Positions 44,154 through 52,331 of a stretch of DNA of 64,000 nt are shown one piece after another. This DNA is from Kitasatospora phosalacinea (lineage in GTDB: Bacteria > Actinomycetota > Actinomycetes > Streptomycetales > Streptomycetaceae), in NCBI RefSeq assembly GCF_000716545.1, contig NZ_JNWZ01000018.1:1-64000 (forward strand), read 5' to 3'. Every line of letters begins with the position of its first letter. Position 1 is the stretch's first letter. The notes beneath the pieces were generated by a model. That model saw only the letters and a program-made list of their open reading frames with translations. It was not told the DNA's origin and searched no databases. Position numbers and translations under genes: made by a program.

Positions 44154-46007
44154 GTGTGCGGAATCACCGGCTGGTACGACCGGGACGGCGGACTGGAGCG
44201 CTCGCACGAACTGGTCCGACAGATGACCCGGACCATGGAGTGCCGAGGGCCGGACGAGGAGGGGATGTGGATCTCCGGTCCGGTCGCGCTCGGGCACCGG
44301 CGCCTGTCGATCATCGACCTGGAGGGCGGCAAGCAGCCGATGGTCGCCGACCAGGACGGCGACCGCACGCTGGCGGCCCTCACCTTCTGCGGCGAGGTCT
44401 ACAACTACCGCGAGCTGCGGACCGAACTGGTCGCCCACGGGCACAGCTTCCGGACCGACAGCGACACCGAGGTCGTGCTGCGCGCCTACCTGCAGTGGGG
44501 CACCGACTTCGCCTCCCGCCTCAACGGCATGTTCGCCATCGGCATCTGGGACGCCCGCAGCCAGGAACTCGTCCTGGTCCGCGACCGGATGGGCGTCAAG
44601 CCGCTGCACTACTACCCGACGCCGGGCGGCGTGCTGTTCGGCTCCGAGCCCAAGGCGATCCTCGCCAACCCGCAGGCCCGCCGCACCGTCGACCGGGTCG
44701 GCCTGTGCGAGGCCCTGGACATGGTGAAGACGCCCGGCGCGGCCGTGTTCAGCGGCATGCACGAGGTCATCCCCGGCGAGATCGTCCGGGTCGACGCCAA
44801 CGGCATCCACCGGTCCCGCTACTGGACCCTGGAAGCCGCCCCGCACACCGACACCCGCGAGCAGAGCATCGGCCACGTCCGCGAACTGCTGGAAGACATC
44901 GTCGCCCGCCAGCTGATCTCCGACGTCCCGGTCTGCACCCTGCTCTCCGGCGGCCTCGACTCCTCCACCATCACCGCGCTCGCCGCCCAGGTGCTCGAAC
45001 GCGAGGGCCGCGGCCGGGTCAACTCCTTCTCGGTGGACTTCCGCGGCTCGGTCGACAGCTTCGAACCCGACGCGGTGCGCGGCGCGCCCGACGCCCCGTT
45101 CGTCCGGGACCTCTCCGCGCACGTCGGCACCAACCACCAGGAGATCCTGCTGGACAGCGCCGACCTGTCCCGGCCCGAGGTCCGGGCCGCGGTGCTGCGG
45201 GCCACCGACGTGCCCCCGGCGTTCTGGGGCGACATGTGGCCCTCGCTGTACCTGCTGTTCCGCGCGGTGCGCCGGCACTCCACGGTGGCGCTGTCCGGCG
45301 AGTCCGCCGACGAACTGTTCGGCGGCTACCTCTGGTTCCACCGCCCCGAGGCGGTCGACGCCGACACCTTCCCCTGGCTCACCTCCGGCTCCGCCCGCTA
45401 CTTCGGCGGCACCTCGCTGCTCGACGGCGGTCTGCGGGAGAAGCTCGACATACCCGGCTACCGGGCCGAACGCTACGCCGAGGCCCTCGCCGAGGTCCCG
45501 TCCCTGCCCGGCGAGAGCGACACCGACCGGCGGATGCGCAAGGTCACCTACCTCAACCTCACCCGGTTCGTGCAGACCCTGCTGGACCGCAAGGACCGGA
45601 TGAGCATGGCGGTCGGCCTGGAGGTCCGGGTGCCGTTCTGCGACCACCGCCTGGTCGAGTACGTGTTCAACACCCCGTGGGAGACCAAGACCTTCGACGG
45701 CCAGGAGAAGAGCCTGCTGCGCGCCGCGGCCCGCGACCTGCTGCCGGCCTCGATCCTGGAGCGCAAGAAGACCCCGTACCCGGCCACCCAGGACCCCGGC
45801 TACGAGGCCGCGCTGCGCGCCGAGATGGCCCAGGTGCTGGCCGACCCGAACGCGCCGGTGCTGCCGCTGCTGGACCGGGCCCGGCTCGGCAAGGTGCTGG
45901 ACCGCTCGCTGAGCGCCACCAGCCTGCCGTACAGCCGCGGCGGCCTGGAGATGGCGCTGTGGCTGAACCGCTGGCTGTCGGCCTACGACGTGACACTCGA
46001 CATCTGA
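44154..46007 (+). CDS. Glutamine-dependent asparagine synthase-like amidotransferase
   Basis: This 617-residue AsnB-type enzyme has an N-terminal glutaminase domain (MCGITGWYD with the nucleophile Cys at position 2, RGPDEEGMW, LGHRRLSIIDL, FCGEVYNYRELR) and a C-terminal ATP-pyrophosphatase domain with LLSGGLDSSTITAL and LSGESADELFGGY. Cys2 is retained, so it can use glutamine as ammonia source, unlike beta-lactam synthetases that lost it. In secondary pathways such enzymes amidate carboxylates or close lactams. GTG at 44154 is preceded by GGAGGAA. Its neighbours (ACP before, luciferase-like oxygenase after) suggest amidation of a carrier-bound or free acid. Confidence 0.9.
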   Translation: MCGITGWYDRDGGLERSHELVRQMTRTMECRGPDEEGMWISGPVALGHRRLSIIDLEGGKQPMVADQDGDRTLAALTFCGEVYNYRELRTELVAHGHSFRTDSDTEVVLRAYLQWGTDFASRLNGMFAIGIWDARSQELVLVRDRMGVKPLHYYPTPGGVLFGSEPKAILANPQARRTVDRVGLCEALDMVKTPGAAVFSGMHEVIPGEIVRVDANGIHRSRYWTLEAAPHTDTREQSIGHVRELLEDIVARQLISDVPVCTLLSGGLDSSTITALAAQVLEREGRGRVNSFSVDFRGSVDSFEPDAVRGAPDAPFVRDLSAHVGTNHQEILLDSADLSRPEVRAAVLRATDVPPAFWGDMWPSLYLLFRAVRRHSTVALSGESADELFGGYLWFHRPEAVDADTFPWLTSGSARYFGGTSLLDGGLREKLDIPGYRAERYAEALAEVPSLPGESDTDRRMRKVTYLNLTRFVQTLLDRKDRMSMAVGLEVRVPFCDHRLVEYVFNTPWETKTFDGQEKSLLRAAARDLLPASILERKKTPYPATQDPGYEAALRAEMAQVLADPNAPVLPLLDRARLGKVLDRSLSATSLPYSRGGLEMALWLNRWLSAYDVTLDI

Positions 46008-46024
46008 CGGAGGGCGGCAAGACG

Positions 46025-47083
46025 ATGGAGTTCAGCCTCTTCTACTTCGCCAACGAGCAGGAGGACACCGGTTCGACCGACCGGTACGGCCTCCTGCTGG
46101 AGGGTGCGAAGTTCGCCGACGCCCACGGCTTCACCGCCGTGTGGACGCCCGAGCGGCACTTCCACGAGTTCGGCGGCATCTACCCCAACCCGGCCGTGCT
46201 CGGGGCGGCCGTCGCGGCCGTCACCGAACGGGTCGGCATCCGCGCGGGCAGCGTGGTCGCCCCGCTGCACCACCCCGTCCGGATCGCCGAGGAGTGGGCG
46301 GTGGTCGACAACCTGTCCGGCGGCCGGGTCGGCGTGTCCTTCGCCTCCGGCTGGCACCCGCAGGACTTCGCCCTGCGCCCGGAGAACTTCGCCGACCGCA
46401 AGGAGAAACTGGAGCGCACTATCGCGGACGTCCGCGAACTGTGGCGCGGCGGCACGCTCGCCGTGCTCGACGGCGCGGGCGAACAGCAGCACGTGCGCTC
46501 CTACCCCCGCCCGCTCCAGGCCGAACTGCCGGTGTGGATCACCAGCTCCGGCGGCCCGGAGACCTTCCGGGCCGCCGGCCGCGCCGGGGCCGGGCTGCTC
46601 ACCCACCTGGTCGGGCAGAGCCTGGACGAACTCGCCGACAAGGTCGCGCTCTACCGCGAGGAGTACGCGGCCCGCTCCGGCGATCCGCAGGACCGCGGCC
46701 ACGTCGTCCTGATGCTGCACACCTACCTGCACGAGGACGAGGAGACCGCCCGGGCGGCCGTCCGGGCGCCGCTCACCGCCTACCTGCGCAGCTTCGCCGG
46801 GCTCACCATGACCTCCGGGCCGAAGGGCCGCCGGATCGACCCGGCCACGCTCAGCCCCCGGCACTTCGACGCCATGGTCGAGCGCTCCTTCGAGCGGTAC
46901 TTCGACGAGGGCGGCCTGCTCGGCACCGTCGAGAAGGCCGTCGACGTGGTCGAGCGGGTCCGCAAGGCCGACGTCGACGAGATCGCCTGCCTGATCGACT
47001 TCGGGGTGGCCCGGGAGCAGGTCGTGGCGGGCTTCGGGCCGCTGGCCCGGCTGCGCGAGGCCACCGCGGACGCCGGCCGGTGA
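46025..47083 (+). CDS. Luciferase-like flavin monooxygenase (natural-product subgroup)
   Basis: This 352-residue FMN-dependent monooxygenase belongs to the LLM class. MEFSLFYFAN, FTAVWTPERHFHEFGGIYPNP, IRAGSVVAPLHHPVRIAEEW and VSFASGWHPQDFALRPENF are characteristic of the MupA-type subgroup usually found inside or beside NRPS and PKS genes, where members insert oxygen (hydroxylation or Baeyer-Villiger type). It needs reduced FMN, and the next gene encodes a flavin reductase with a four-base overlap. A GGAGG site lies ahead of the ATG. The substrate may be bound to a carrier protein. Confidence 0.88.
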   Translation: MEFSLFYFANEQEDTGSTDRYGLLLEGAKFADAHGFTAVWTPERHFHEFGGIYPNPAVLGAAVAAVTERVGIRAGSVVAPLHHPVRIAEEWAVVDNLSGGRVGVSFASGWHPQDFALRPENFADRKEKLERTIADVRELWRGGTLAVLDGAGEQQHVRSYPRPLQAELPVWITSSGGPETFRAAGRAGAGLLTHLVGQSLDELADKVALYREEYAARSGDPQDRGHVVLMLHTYLHEDEETARAAVRAPLTAYLRSFAGLTMTSGPKGRRIDPATLSPRHFDAMVERSFERYFDEGGLLGTVEKAVDVVERVRKADVDEIACLIDFGVAREQVVAGFGPLARLREATADAGR

Positions 47084-47649
47084 CCCGGGCCGCCGGTGCG
47101 GACCGGCTGCGGCTGCCGGAACTCCCCGCCACGGAGTTCCGGCGCGCGGCCGGCCGCTTCCCCACGGGGGTGACGGTGCTGAGCTGCGTGCGCGACGGGC
47201 AGGCGCACGGCATGACGGTGAACGCCTTCAGCACCGTCTCGCTCGACCCGCTGCTGGTCCTGGCGGTGCTCGGCAACCGCTCCCTGACGACCCGCCGGCT
47301 GCTGGCCGGCGACGGGTTCGCGGTGACCGTGCTGAGCGCCGGCCAGGAGGCGGTGGCCCGGGCGTTCGCGGACTCCGCCCGGGCCCGCGACGGCTCGCTG
47401 TTCGACGGCGTCGCGCACGCCCCGGCCCCGGGCACCGGCTCGCCGGTCCTCACCGGCGGCGTCGCGTACTTCGACTGCACGGTCGACGCCGTCCACCCGG
47501 CCGGCGACCACACCGTCCTGGTGGGCGCCGTCCGGGCGTTCGGCCCGCTGTCGGAGGAGCCCGCCCTGCTGTTCAGCCGCAGCCGCCTGGGCGCCGAACC
47601 GGACTTCGCCGAACCGGCCCTCGCCGTCCCGCCGGGGCCGCCGCGGTGA
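47080..47649 (+). CDS. Flavin reductase (HpaC-like)
   Basis: This 189-residue protein of the flavin reductase-like family shows FRRAAGRFPTGVTVLSC, HGMTVNAFSTVSLDPLLVLAVL and the terminal part of the split-barrel fold. It supplies reduced FMN to a partner monooxygenase using NAD(P)H. GTG at 47080 overlaps the stop of the luciferase-like monooxygenase gene, making that enzyme its evident partner. Confidence 0.9.
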   Translation: MTRAAGADRLRLPELPATEFRRAAGRFPTGVTVLSCVRDGQAHGMTVNAFSTVSLDPLLVLAVLGNRSLTTRRLLAGDGFAVTVLSAGQEAVARAFADSARARDGSLFDGVAHAPAPGTGSPVLTGGVAYFDCTVDAVHPAGDHTVLVGAVRAFGPLSEEPALLFSRSRLGAEPDFAEPALAVPPGPPR

Positions 47650-48404
47650 CCGCCCACGGATGGGACCTGGGGCTGCTGACCGCCGCCGCGACGGGGGCGG
47701 GCGCCGTCAACGCGGTGGTCGGCTCGGGGTCGCTGATCACCTTCCCCGCCCTGGTCGCGATGGGGTACCCGCCGATCCTCGCCACCGTGTCCAACAACGT
47801 CGGACTGGTCCCGGGCATGGGGGCCGCCGCGTACGGGTACCGGCGGGAACTCCGCGGCCAGGGCCCGCTGGTGCGCGGCCTCGCGGCGGTGGCGGGCGTC
47901 GGCGCGCTGGTCGGCAGCCTGCTGCTGCTCGCCCTGCCCCCGACCTGGTTCCGGGCGGTGGTCCCGGTGCTGGTCGTCGCGGCCTGCCTGCTGGTGCTGC
48001 TGCAACCGGTGCTCTCCCGCCGCGGCGCCGCGCCCCCCGCCCGGGCCCCCCGCCCGGGTCCGCTCCGGTGGGGCGTCCTCGGCACCGGCGTCTACGGCGG
48101 CTACTTCGGCGCCGCCCAGGGCGTCCTGCTGATCGGCCTGCTCGGAGCGCTGACCACCGAGCACCTCCAGCGCCTGAACGCGGTGAAGAACGTCCTCGCC
48201 CTGACGGTCAACCTGGTCGCCGCCGTCGTCTTCGTCTGCGCCACCTCCGTCGACTGGACGGTGGCCGCCCTGGTCGCGGCCGGCTCCACCGTCGGCGGCC
48301 TGCTCGGCGCCCGCTACGGCAGACGCCTGCCCCCCGCCGGCCTGCGCTGGACCATCGCGGCGGTCGGCCTGCTCGCGGTGCTCCGGCTGACCGCCTGGTC
48401 CTGA
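47646..48404 (+). CDS. TSUP (TauE/SafE) family permease
   Basis: This 252-residue membrane protein has about eight hydrophobic helices in two repeats. AVNAVVGSGSLITFPALVAMGYPPILATVSNNVGLVPG and GTGVYGGYFGAAQGVLLIGLLG are the paired signatures of the TauE/SafE family, which export sulfite, sulfoacetate or other small organic anions. It overlaps the flavin reductase gene by four bases and is the last gene of the operon. It may export a small acid by-product or be a co-transcribed housekeeping gene. Confidence 0.88.
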   Translation: MTAHGWDLGLLTAAATGAGAVNAVVGSGSLITFPALVAMGYPPILATVSNNVGLVPGMGAAAYGYRRELRGQGPLVRGLAAVAGVGALVGSLLLLALPPTWFRAVVPVLVVAACLLVLLQPVLSRRGAAPPARAPRPGPLRWGVLGTGVYGGYFGAAQGVLLIGLLGALTTEHLQRLNAVKNVLALTVNLVAAVVFVCATSVDWTVAALVAAGSTVGGLLGARYGRRLPPAGLRWTIAAVGLLAVLRLTAWS

Positions 48405-48525
48405 CCGTCCGGTGACCCGCCGGCGGTCGCCGTCCGCGGCCTCGTCGCCGACGGCGTCCACCGGATCACCGCGCAGGTCGACCGGACCACCCGCCGCTCC
48501 TTCTCCACCGCCCGCGCCCGTCGGC

Positions 48526-48541
48526 GGGGCGTCAACGCCCC
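48526..48541. terminator. Short hairpin at the end of the rightward operon
   Basis: GGGGCGT (48526-48532) and ACGCCCC (48535-48541) form a tight inverted repeat between convergent genes, overlapping the stop of the STAS gene on the minus strand. It may end transcription of the biosynthetic operon. The 120 bp before it show no gene, though one frame (VRGLVADGVHRITAQVDRTT) looks like a coding remnant. Confidence 0.4.
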
Positions 48542-48858
48542 GGTCCGGCGGCGTCCCCGCCGGCTCCCCTCCCGGTGGCGGACCTGGCGATGAGGTCGGT
48601 GAGGCCGGAGATCGCCAGGACGGGGTCCAGCAGGGGACTGGCGACGAGTTCGATGCGGCCCGCTCGGGAGAAGAGCACGCTCAGGCCCGCGCTGTCGAGG
48701 TACTCGTCCCCGGAGAGGTCGAGCACCAGGGGCCCGGTCGTGCTGTCGATGGCCACTGCCAGTTCGTGCGTGTTGCTCATGTCGATCTCGCCGACCGCGG
48801 CGAGCACGGCGGTGCCGTCGGACCGTCGGCCGGGCGTGAGGGTCAGGGGCGTGGTCAT
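48532..48858 (-). CDS. STAS-domain anti-anti-sigma factor
   Basis: This 108-residue single STAS domain of SpoIIAA/RsbV type has VLAAVGEIDMSNTHELAVAI, then PLVLDLSGDEYLDSAGLSVLFSR, in which the Ser before AGL is the usual phosphorylation site. It binds and sequesters an anti-sigma kinase when unphosphorylated. ATG 48858 overlaps the stop of the RsbW-like gene by one base, so the antagonist and its likely partner are co-expressed. Confidence 0.88.
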   Translation of the reverse strand: MTTPLTLTPGRRSDGTAVLAAVGEIDMSNTHELAVAIDSTTGPLVLDLSGDEYLDSAGLSVLFSRAGRIELVASPLLDPVLAISGLTDLIARSATGRGAGGDAAGPGR

Positions 48859-49304
48859 CAGGCGATCCTCGTGCGCATGTCGACGGTGGTTCCGGTCGGT
48901 CCGGGGGTGACGCTGACGTGGTGCATCAGGGCGCGCATCAGGTCCATGCCGCGTCCCCGGCGGGCGTCGCGCTCGGGCCGGGGCGGCTTCCAGCACCCGG
49001 TGTCCACGATGGTGAGGCGCAGGTCGTCCACGAGCGCCTCGGCGCGGAAGCAGACGGTGTCCCCGGGGGCGTCGCGGTGGCCGTGCTCGACGGCGTTGGC
49101 GCACGCCTCGCCCGCGGCGACGAGGACGTTCTGCACCGTCGCCTGCGGGAGGCCGCACCGGGCGAGCCAGCCCCGCAGGGCCTTGCGGACCGGGGCGAGC
49201 TGCGAGGACTCGGCGGGGAAGGACATCTCCAGCGGGGCGGGGTGCCGGTACAGCAGCAGGGCGACGTCGTCGTCGTAGCCGTCGGCGGGCGCCAGGCGGG
49301 CCAT
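48858..49304 (-). CDS. RsbW-like ATPase with remnant of a PP2C domain
   Basis: This 148-residue frame contains a HATPase_c domain of the anti-sigma kinase type (residues about 25-148): NVLVAAGEACANAVEHGH (N-box), TIVDTGCWKPP and GRGMDLMRAL. Its first 20 residues, GYDDDVALLLYRHP, are the end of a PP2C/SpoIIE phosphatase domain, and the open frame before the ATG (EALQQGRDTAVDELATDVMA) is also phosphatase-like. The original protein was therefore a PP2C-HATPase fusion whose larger N-terminal part is missing beyond about 49382. The ATPase part may still be translated from ATG 49304. It lies upstream of the STAS gene, forming a partner-switching pair. Confidence 0.72.
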   Translation of the reverse strand: MARLAPADGYDDDVALLLYRHPAPLEMSFPAESSQLAPVRKALRGWLARCGLPQATVQNVLVAAGEACANAVEHGHRDAPGDTVCFRAEALVDDLRLTIVDTGCWKPPRPERDARRGRGMDLMRALMHHVSVTPGPTGTTVDMRTRIA

Positions 49305-49386
49305 GACGTCGGTGGCGAGCTCGTCGACGGCCGTGTCGCGTCCCTGCTGGAGCGCCTCGCCGGCCTGGCCGATGCCGACGGTGATC

Positions 49387-49632
49387 GGGCTCGACCCCGG
49401 TCAGAGCCTGGTCCTCTACACCGACGGCATCACCGAAGCCCGCAACAGCGACGGGGAACAGTTCGGCGAGGACCGCCTGCTCCACGCCCTCACCCCGTCC
49501 CCGGGAAACGCCCCGACCGCCCTGGAGGCGATCACGAAGGCGGTCCGCGCCTTCACCGGCGACAGCGGCACCGACGACGACCAGGCCGTCCTCGTCCTCA
49601 CCGCCACCGCGCCCGCCGACGACCGCCGGTGA
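49387..49632 (+). pseudogene. C-terminal fragment of a PP2C (SpoIIE-type) phosphatase
   Basis: The frame reads GLDPGQSLVLYTDGITEARN, then ALEAITKAVRAF and a closing DDQAVLVLTA, the last third of a SpoIIE-type phosphatase including the YTDGITEAR strand and the metal-binding DD. There is no start codon or N-terminal catalytic part; the frame upstream is the antisense of the neighbouring fragment. It faces away from the truncated phosphatase on the minus strand, and both lose homology at the same place, about 49382-49390. Confidence 0.7.
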
Positions 49633-49899
49633 CGTGGCCCGGCCTCGAACGGCCGGGGACGGGACCCGTGGCGCCAGCCGGTGAGTCCCGTCCCCGCTGT
49701 GCGCGAGATGGCCGATCCCGGCTCCGCACCGACCTGGTCCAGGCCCTCGCCACCGATCCGCGGTTCGACCCGCTCCAGGCGCCCCCGGCCCGGGAGGCGT
49801 TCTGCCGGGGCGCCGGCGGCCCGGTGGTGTTCCGCTCCCGAGCCGCCGAAGCTACTCTTCGGTAGCAAATCCCTCCGCCGACCCGCACCGGGAGCACCG

Positions 49900-50262
49900 A
49901 TGGCATCCGACCGTTCCGCCCGCCTACTGGGCGGACTGCTGCTGACCGCCGGGATCGCGCACTTCGCGGCACCGAAGCCCTTCGACGCGATCGTCCCGCG
50001 CAGTCTGCCCGGCTCGCCCCGGACCTGGACCCGGGTGAGCGGCGTCGCCGAACTGGCCGTCGGCGCGGCCGTCCTCCACCCGCGCAGCCGGCGCACGGGC
50101 GGCCTGGCGGCCGTGGGCCTGTTCGCGGCGGTCTTCCCCGCCAACGTGAAGATGGCCTACGACTGGCGCCACCGCCCGGCTCCGCAGCGCGCGGCCGCCC
50201 TGGCCCGGCTGCCGCTCCAGGCGCCGCTGATCGCCTGGGCGGTCCGGGTCGCCCGGAGCTGA
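49900..50262 (+). CDS. DoxX-like small membrane protein
   Basis: This 120-residue protein has four predicted helices: LLGGLLLTAGIAHFAAPKPFDAIVP, VAELAVGAAVLHPRSRR, LAAVGLFAAVFPANVKMAYDW and LPLQAPLIAWAVRVARS. Helix 1 with GIAHFAAPKPFDAIVPRSLPG is typical of the DoxX/SURF-related group of unknown function. GGGAGC precedes the ATG. The gene stands alone. The 267 bp upstream hold no clear gene. Confidence 0.8.
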   Translation: MASDRSARLLGGLLLTAGIAHFAAPKPFDAIVPRSLPGSPRTWTRVSGVAELAVGAAVLHPRSRRTGGLAAVGLFAAVFPANVKMAYDWRHRPAPQRAAALARLPLQAPLIAWAVRVARS

Positions 50263-50533
50263 CCGGACGTCGGGCGCCGGGGGCCGGGGGAGCGGGCCGC
50301 ACCGGGTTCGGTTCGCTCGGACCCAGGACGGGGGCGAGGAGCCGGAGTTCCGCGGCGGTCGGTCTCCGCGAGGGGTTCCGCGTTCCGGGCCCTGTTCACC
50401 CCGTTCGCCCCGTCCGGCCCGTCCGCCCCGTCCGGCCCACCAGGCCGAGCACCTGTCCGGACGCCGCGTCGTACGGCGCGGAGAAGGCGTCCCGGCATCA
50501 CGTGCTCGGAACGGGGGGTCCGAGCGCGGCGGC

Positions 50534-50704
50534 CTACTCCGCGGCCCCGGTGCCGGGCCGGGCGTGGCGCGGCGCGCGGGCCCGCTCGCCGCGGAGCGCG
50601 GCGGCGCGGGGGCGGCGGTGGCGGTGGGCCAGCGAGGGGGCGGTGACGGTGAGGATCGCCGCGAGAGCGAGGGGAGTCAGCAACAACACCATGGCTGCGG
50701 GCAC
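50534..50704 (-). CDS. 56-residue membrane protein
   Basis: A perfect AGGAGG ribosome site (50710-50715 on the minus strand) stands five bases before GTG 50704. The product has one hydrophobic helix (AMVLLLTPLALAAILTVTAP) and a long basic tail rich in Arg, ending at TAG 50534. The topology is N-terminal anchor with a cationic tail. Function unknown. The ribosome site and clean membrane helix make it credible although it is short. Confidence 0.55.
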   Translation of the reverse strand: MPAAMVLLLTPLALAAILTVTAPSLAHRHRRPRAAALRGERARAPRHARPGTGAAE

Positions 50705-50937
50705 GTGCACCTCCTGGGAACGGGCGGGGACCTGCCCGGGGCGTCTGCCCCGGACCGGTGCGGCCATGTCGGCGGCTGCCGGAAAACCGCTCGCCGCCGG
50801 TGGTGCGCCGGTCGTACGCGGGGCCGACCGGGACGACGGCGCGAGGAACGACCGATCCGCGCCGGGCGCCGCTCCGAATGCCGGTAGGCAGACGACCGCG
50901 ACGGCCGCCCGGCGGCCCCGTCCCACGGAGGGGAACC

Positions 50938-50991
50938 ATGACCGCGAACGCGGGCACGACGACGCCACGACCGCCGGGGGAGCGCGGATGA
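50938..50991 (+). CDS. 17-residue leader frame coupled to the CFA synthase gene
   Basis: GGAGGGG (50927-50933) precedes ATG 50938, which opens MTANAGTTTPRPPGERG. Its TGA overlaps the ATG of the cyclopropane synthase gene (ATGA at 50988-50991). The strong ribosome site belongs to this mini-frame rather than to the main gene, suggesting that translation of the enzyme depends on it. The peptide itself has no recognisable feature. Confidence 0.4.
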   Translation: MTANAGTTTPRPPGERG

Positions 50992-52241
50992 GCGCGGCAG
51001 GGGTGCTCGAACCGGCCCTCGCCGACCTGTTCGGCGGGCCGCCGCCGTTCGCCCTCCGGCTCTGGGACGGCTCGACGACCGGACCGGCGGACGGGCCCCG
51101 GGTGGTGGTGCGCCACCGCCGGGCGCTGCGGCGGCTGTTGTGGCAGCCGGGCGAACTCGGACTCGCCGACGCCTGGATCAGCGGCGAGCTCGACGTCGAG
51201 GGCGACCTCGCGCAGGCGCTGTCCGCCGTCCGGCAGGGGCTCGCCGGACGGACGGTCGGACGCCCCTCCCCGCGCGGCTGGCCGGCCCTGGCGACCGCCG
51301 CCCTGCGGCTCGGCGTCCTCGGCCCGCCGCCACCCGGGCCCGGCGGCCGGGCCCGGGTGCGCGGGGCCCTGCACAGCCGGAGCCGCGACCGGGCGGTGAT
51401 CAGCCACCACTACGACCTGTCGAACGAGTTCTACGCCCTGCTGCTCGGACCGGCCATGGCCTACTCGTGCGCCTACTACACCTCCGACGGACAGCCCCTG
51501 GAGGAGGCCCAGGAAGCCAAGTTCGACCTGATCTGCCGCAAGCTCGACCTGCGCCCCGGCACGCGCCTGCTCGACGTCGGCTGCGGCTGGGGCGCGCTCG
51601 CCCGGCACGCCGCCCGCCAGTACGGGGCCCGCGTCACCGCCGTGACCCTCTCCGCCCGCCAGCACGCGCACGCCCGCTCCCTGGTGGCCGGGGCGGGCGT
51701 CGCCGACCTGGTCGACGTCCGGTTGTGCGACTACCGGGAGATCGTCCCGGACGCCTACGACGCCGTCAGCTGCGTGGAGATGGGCGAACACGTCGGCAAG
51801 GACCAGTACCCCGCCTTCGCCGCCCGCCTGCACGCGCTGCTGCGCCCCGGCGGACGGCTGCTGGTCCAGCAGATGTCCCGCGGGGCCGCCGCGCCCGGCG
51901 GCGGCGCGTTCATCGAGGCGTACGTCGCACCCGACATGCACATGCGTCCGCTCGGGCAGACCGTCGACCTGATCGAGGCCGCCGGCCTGGAGGTGTTGCA
52001 CGCCGAGGCGATGCGCCCGCACTACGCCCGCACCGTCGACGCCTGGCGGGCCACCCTCACGCAGCACCGGGACCGCTTCACCACCCTGGTGGGGCGGCCC
52101 GCGGTACGGCTGTGGGACCTCTACCTGGCCGGGAGCTCGCTGGCCTTCTCCGAAGGGCGGATGGGTGTGGACCAGATCCTCGCCCGCCGCCCCGGCGACG
52201 CGGACCGAACCGTCAGACCCGCGGAACGGCACGGAAACTGA
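50988..52241 (+). CDS. Cyclopropane-fatty-acyl-phospholipid synthase
   Basis: The product is 417 residues. The N-terminal half carries the SAM-cyclopropane synthase features (GELGLADAWISGELDVEGDL, ISHHYDLSNEFYALLLG, MAYSCAYY), and the methyltransferase core follows with LLDVGCGWGALARHAA (SAM loop), VEMGEHVGKDQYPAF and a C-terminal HYARTVDAWR. It transfers a methylene group from SAM to double bonds of membrane lipid chains, a stress adaptation. The canonical VEMxEHV site is present. Its ATG overlaps the leader frame stop, and the following hydrolase gene may be co-transcribed. Confidence 0.92.
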   Translation: MSAAGVLEPALADLFGGPPPFALRLWDGSTTGPADGPRVVVRHRRALRRLLWQPGELGLADAWISGELDVEGDLAQALSAVRQGLAGRTVGRPSPRGWPALATAALRLGVLGPPPPGPGGRARVRGALHSRSRDRAVISHHYDLSNEFYALLLGPAMAYSCAYYTSDGQPLEEAQEAKFDLICRKLDLRPGTRLLDVGCGWGALARHAARQYGARVTAVTLSARQHAHARSLVAGAGVADLVDVRLCDYREIVPDAYDAVSCVEMGEHVGKDQYPAFAARLHALLRPGGRLLVQQMSRGAAAPGGGAFIEAYVAPDMHMRPLGQTVDLIEAAGLEVLHAEAMRPHYARTVDAWRATLTQHRDRFTTLVGRPAVRLWDLYLAGSSLAFSEGRMGVDQILARRPGDADRTVRPAERHGN

Positions 52242-52331
52242 CGACGCGCCACACGTCCTCGACCCCACGTGCCCGGGAACGGGGCGGCGCCCCCGGGAGC
52301 CGGTACGCCGACCACCACGACGGAGAGTCCC

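Noticed and set aside
29829..48404. Phenazine biosynthesis operon
   Set aside because: EhpF/EhpG-like and anthranilate synthase-like genes are present, but the core genes phzD, phzF, phzB and phzG are missing.
48418..48531. Short coding remnant after the TSUP permease gene
   Set aside because: One frame looks protein-like (VRGLVADGVHRITAQVDRTT) but has no start and no recognisable family, so it is not called as a gene.
49633..49899. Possible gene remnant before the DoxX-like gene
   Set aside because: A frame ending DPRFDPLQAPPAREAF is weakly protein-like, but without start, ribosome site or family motif.
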